DNA of 7,897 bases from contig CAIKBN010000155.1 of NCBI GenBank assembly GCA_903825675.1, positions 1 through 7,897 on the forward strand, written 5' to 3'. Positions 6,052 to 7,897 of this stretch are shown piece after piece (positions within the stretch are counted from its first letter, which is position 1; each line of letters begins with the position of its first letter). The position numbers and the translations under genes were made by a program. Source of the stretch: an uncultured archaeon. Its GTDB lineage: Archaea > Aenigmatarchaeota > Aenigmatarchaeia > GW2011-AR5. The notes below the pieces were generated by a model. The model ran no database searches and was not told the DNA's origin. It was given only the letters and a program-made list of their open reading frames with translations.

Positions 6052-7695
6052 CTATTCATGCCCGAAGATGGCGATGATGCTGTCCCTGGTGATCTTTTCT
6101 ATTCTGACAAAGCCGAAGCGTTCGAATTGGGCTATTTCGTTGACTTTAGCCTTTAGAAGGTTAATTTCGCCATAGCCTTTTATTTCCTTGTTAGGCATGG
6201 TGACGCGGACTGGAACAAATTTAGAAGGCACCCACTGGATCTTTGGCACGGCCTTAACTTTTTCTGACGTGAATATAGAAACTTCATTCAGCTTTATATT
6301 GCAGAGGTCCTTTAGCCGTATTTCCAGTCCCTTATACTTGTCGAAGTCTTTTGCATCTATATAGAAATATTTACCTAGACTGAAACTCCTTTTCTTGCTC
6401 TTGTTTTCAGGATGAATAGGAATGCTCACTTTTCTTATTGTAAGATTCTTTACTTCAATTCTTTTTGGATTTGGAATAAAGAAATAGCGGTTGGCTGTCT
6501 TGTCAATCATCCTTCTGTTATAAGCAGAAAGATTCTCCGATGCTATTGTAATGTCTGATGACTTTGGGCCTATATCAACAATTATCTGCCTTAGGGCTTC
6601 TGGCTGGAATCCTCTTCTTCTAAGGGCTCGCAGGGTTCCTACTTTTGGATCATCCCATCCGCTGTATTTCCTCTCTTTAATACCTTCTCTTATGGTGCTC
6701 TTGCTCAGGACCATGTCTGACAGAGAGAATCTGCCAAGTATTGTGACATCTGGATATTTCCAACCAAAATGTTCATATAGATATCTCTGTTTTGTTTCGT
6801 TAGTAGAGTGTTCCTGACCCCTTAATATATGAGTAATACCTAACAGATGGTCATCTATTGCTGATGCAAAATTATATAGAGGCCAGACCTTTTTTTTGCT
6901 CAACGGGTGCTCTGGTTTATCAACTATTCTGAAGGCAGCCCAATCCCTTACAGCATGGTTCTTTGCATCAAGCTCGGTCTTTATTCGCAGAACTGCTTCT
7001 TTTTCCCTGAACTTATGAGCAAGCATCTTTTTCCAGTTTTTTAACTGCAGTTTTTCGTCTATTTCCCTGCAATGGCACGCCTTGCCGCTGTTCCTAAGGG
7101 GTTTCCATTTTTCATCATTGCATGTACAGACATAGGCTTTGCCTGATTTTACAAGCTCTTCGGCATATTTGTAGTAAATATTAAGGCGTTTGGATGCGAT
7201 TATTTCCTGATGCCATTTTATTTTTAGCCATTTAAGGTCTTCCTTGATCCATTTGTAAAACCTTATTTCAGGCTTCTTTATTTTTGGATCAGTATCATCA
7301 AAACGCAGGATGAATTTGCCGTTGTACTTTTTTGCATACTCATTACACAATATAGCCGGTCTTGCGTTACCAAGGTGCAATGCACCGTCTGGATTAGGTG
7401 CAAACCTCACAACAAACTTATTTTTCACGTCTAAATCAGGTAATCCCTGCTTTTCAACTTGTTTGATCTGCTCATAGCCACCCATTTTTTCTAGCTCAAA
7501 CTTCTGCTTATTCGGGTTCCATGCATTAATCTCATTTATCATTGTATCTATTTTGTATCTTACATCTAGGACGCTGTCTCTGAGCTCAGGGTGATCAGCT
7601 AGAAGTTTACCTAAAACACTCTTGGCCACAGCCTTACCATCATGCTCAGTGGCATTGATAAGAATATACTTTCTAATAAGCTCAGAAACTTCCAT
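6052..7695 (-). CDS. gltX: Glutamyl-tRNA synthetase, archaeal type
   Basis: This 547-residue class I synthetase charges tRNA with glutamate. Layout: an archaeal-type N-terminal extension (1-95) with VLGKLLADHPELR; the HIGH-like motif HLGN (107-110) within FAPNPDGALHLGNARP; FDDTDP (132-137); a zinc-knob pattern of Cys190-x-Cys192 and Cys207-x-Cys209; VWPLYNFASAIDDHLLGITH (270-289) and LRGQEH for the active site; and the KMSKS-like MVLSKS (328-333). From about residue 400 comes the beta-barrel anticodon-binding region seen in archaeal GluRS and GlnRS. The fourth HIGH residue is Asn, which also occurs in other class I enzymes. A GlnRS identity is less likely because archaea normally make Gln-tRNA by amidation; if so, this enzyme would be non-discriminating. 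The start has no Shine-Dalgarno (upstream is AT only), suggesting leaderless translation. It is convergent with the aspartate kinase gene, with one base between the stops. Confidence 0.95.
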   Translation of the reverse strand: MEVSELIRKYILINATEHDGKAVAKSVLGKLLADHPELRDSVLDVRYKIDTMINEINAWNPNKQKFELEKMGGYEQIKQVEKQGLPDLDVKNKFVVRFAPNPDGALHLGNARPAILCNEYAKKYNGKFILRFDDTDPKIKKPEIRFYKWIKEDLKWLKIKWHQEIIASKRLNIYYKYAEELVKSGKAYVCTCNDEKWKPLRNSGKACHCREIDEKLQLKNWKKMLAHKFREKEAVLRIKTELDAKNHAVRDWAAFRIVDKPEHPLSKKKVWPLYNFASAIDDHLLGITHILRGQEHSTNETKQRYLYEHFGWKYPDVTILGRFSLSDMVLSKSTIREGIKERKYSGWDDPKVGTLRALRRRGFQPEALRQIIVDIGPKSSDITIASENLSAYNRRMIDKTANRYFFIPNPKRIEVKNLTIRKVSIPIHPENKSKKRSFSLGKYFYIDAKDFDKYKGLEIRLKDLCNIKLNEVSIFTSEKVKAVPKIQWVPSKFVPVRVTMPNKEIKGYGEINLLKAKVNEIAQFERFGFVRIEKITRDSIIAIFGHE

Positions 7696-7719
7696 ATTTA
7701 ATATATTTGTGTGCGATTG

Positions 7720-7731
7720 TTCTTAAAGGTT
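7720..7731 (-). promoter_or_regulatory. Candidate archaeal promoter (TATA-like box) for gltX
   Basis: On the minus strand this reads AACCTTTAAGAA; its TTTAAG core lies 27-32 nt before the gltX ATG. An archaeal TATA box sits about 25-27 nt before the transcription start, so transcription would begin at or within a few bases of the ATG. That fits a leaderless mRNA and the lack of any ribosome site. The core is nearly palindromic and could also serve the plus strand. The other AT-rich stretch, AAATATATT, is too close to the ATG for this purpose. Confidence 0.3.
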
Positions 7732-7796
7732 GAACTAAAACCATGGTTGTACTCAAAATTTGCATTCTGCCATATGAATCAAGAATCAACAATTTA

Positions 7797-7845
7797 TTTT
7801 TGACTTCTACAGAAAACCGATACTGCAAAGACAAGAAGTCAGAAA
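7797..7845. repeat. Inverted repeat, 12-bp stem with a 25-nt loop
   Basis: Positions 7797-7808 (TTTTTGACTTCT) pair with 7834-7845 (AGAAGTCAGAAA): 11 Watson-Crick pairs and one G-T pair, around a loop at 7809-7833. It lies between gltX and the right-edge hairpin. It could be part of a structured RNA or of a mobile-element end; no function is established. Confidence 0.5.
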
Positions 7846-7860
7846 GAAATCCACAAAGAA

Positions 7861-7882
7861 ACCACTGCCTAAAGGCAGTGGT
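7861..7882. repeat. Perfect hairpin (9-bp stem, TAAA loop), possible IS200/IS605-type element end
   Basis: ACCACTGCC, TAAA, GGCAGTGGT form a perfect GC-rich stem in AT-rich DNA. On the minus strand the loop region reads CCTTTAGG. Short perfect hairpins of this style are found at the ends of IS200/IS605-family elements, often at or just past the tnpB stop. In one minus-strand frame a TAG falls in the loop (7869-7871), which would end a protein entering from the right. A terminator for a gene to the right is the main alternative; no T-run follows on either strand within the first bases. Confidence 0.45.
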
Positions 7883-7897
7883 AGCAAAGAGGATTTC

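Larger units (their letters stand above)
7696..7897. other. Intergenic region upstream of gltX, no convincing gene
   Basis: The 202 bases to the right edge hold the candidate gltX promoter, the 12-bp stem and the terminal hairpin. A plus-strand frame from ATG 7743 stays open to the edge (51 codons) but lacks a good ribosome site and crosses both inverted repeats. A minus-strand frame is also open across the whole region. Neither product resembles a known protein. A small tandem (GAATCAA, AATCAAC) lies near 7776-7790. Confidence 0.5.

Noticed and set aside
6551..6817. Plus-strand 88-codon frame opposite gltX
   Set aside because: It is antisense to the conserved KMSKS region of the synthetase, with no start signal or recognisable product.
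7743..7897. Plus-strand open frame from ATG 7743 to the edge (51 codons), divergent from gltX
   Set aside because: No good ribosome site, composition unlike the neighbouring proteins, and it runs through both inverted repeats. An open minus-strand frame covers the same bases, so openness here is weak evidence. Sequence beyond the edge could revive it.
7682..7897. Minus-strand open frame entering from the right edge and ending inside gltX
   Set aside because: It would overlap the start region of gltX and encodes nothing recognisable; the frame ending at 7869 in the hairpin loop is the more plausible end for an incoming gene.
1..7897. CRISPR array, tRNA or rRNA gene
   Set aside because: No regularly spaced direct repeats and no cloverleaf or rRNA-like sequence were seen; nearly all bases are protein-coding.

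Overview
This AT-rich window looks archaeal. The glutamyl-tRNA synthetase on the minus strand has the archaeal/eukaryotic-type layout, with a long N-terminal extension before the HIGH-like motif. Several genes carry archaeal-style Shine-Dalgarno sites (GAGGTGAT, AAGGAGGT, AGGTGG). The tight packing, overlapping genes and very small genes would suit a streamlined DPANN-type archaeon, but the lineague is an inference from style and not from a marker gene.

Layout. Positions 1-6050 hold eight plus-strand genes with almost no spacer, probably one or two operons. The first five (1-4033) form a sugar-phosphate block: a Gfo/Idh/MocA-type oxidoreductase cut by the left edge, a HAD-fold protein whose catalytic acids look lost, a 37-residue zinc-ribbon protein, a short-type 6-phosphogluconate dehydrogenase, and a SIS-domain sugar-phosphate protein. 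Two small unrecognised genes follow (4045-4413 and 4400-4612, overlapping by 14 bp). Next comes a divergent aspartate kinase with C-terminal ACT domains, ending at 6050. On the minus strand, glutamyl-tRNA synthetase (6052-7695) converges on it with one base between the stop codons.

Positions 7696-7897 hold no convincing complete gene. They contain a possible leaderless promoter for gltX, a 12-bp stem with a 25-nt loop, and at the right edge a perfect 9-bp hairpin with a TAAA loop. That hairpin resembles the ends of IS200/IS605-family (TnpB-type) elements.

How the genes may work together. The confident anchor is 6-phosphogluconate dehydrogenase, which makes ribulose 5-phosphate. A sugar dehydrogenase two genes upstream, with a DHHxxK stretch reminiscent of glucose-6-phosphate dehydrogenase, and a SIS-type sugar-phosphate protein directly downstream suggest a non-standard oxidative pentose-phosphate module. 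This is the most interesting hypothesis here. It is an inference from gene order and motifs; no recognisable 6-phosphogluconolactonase is present.
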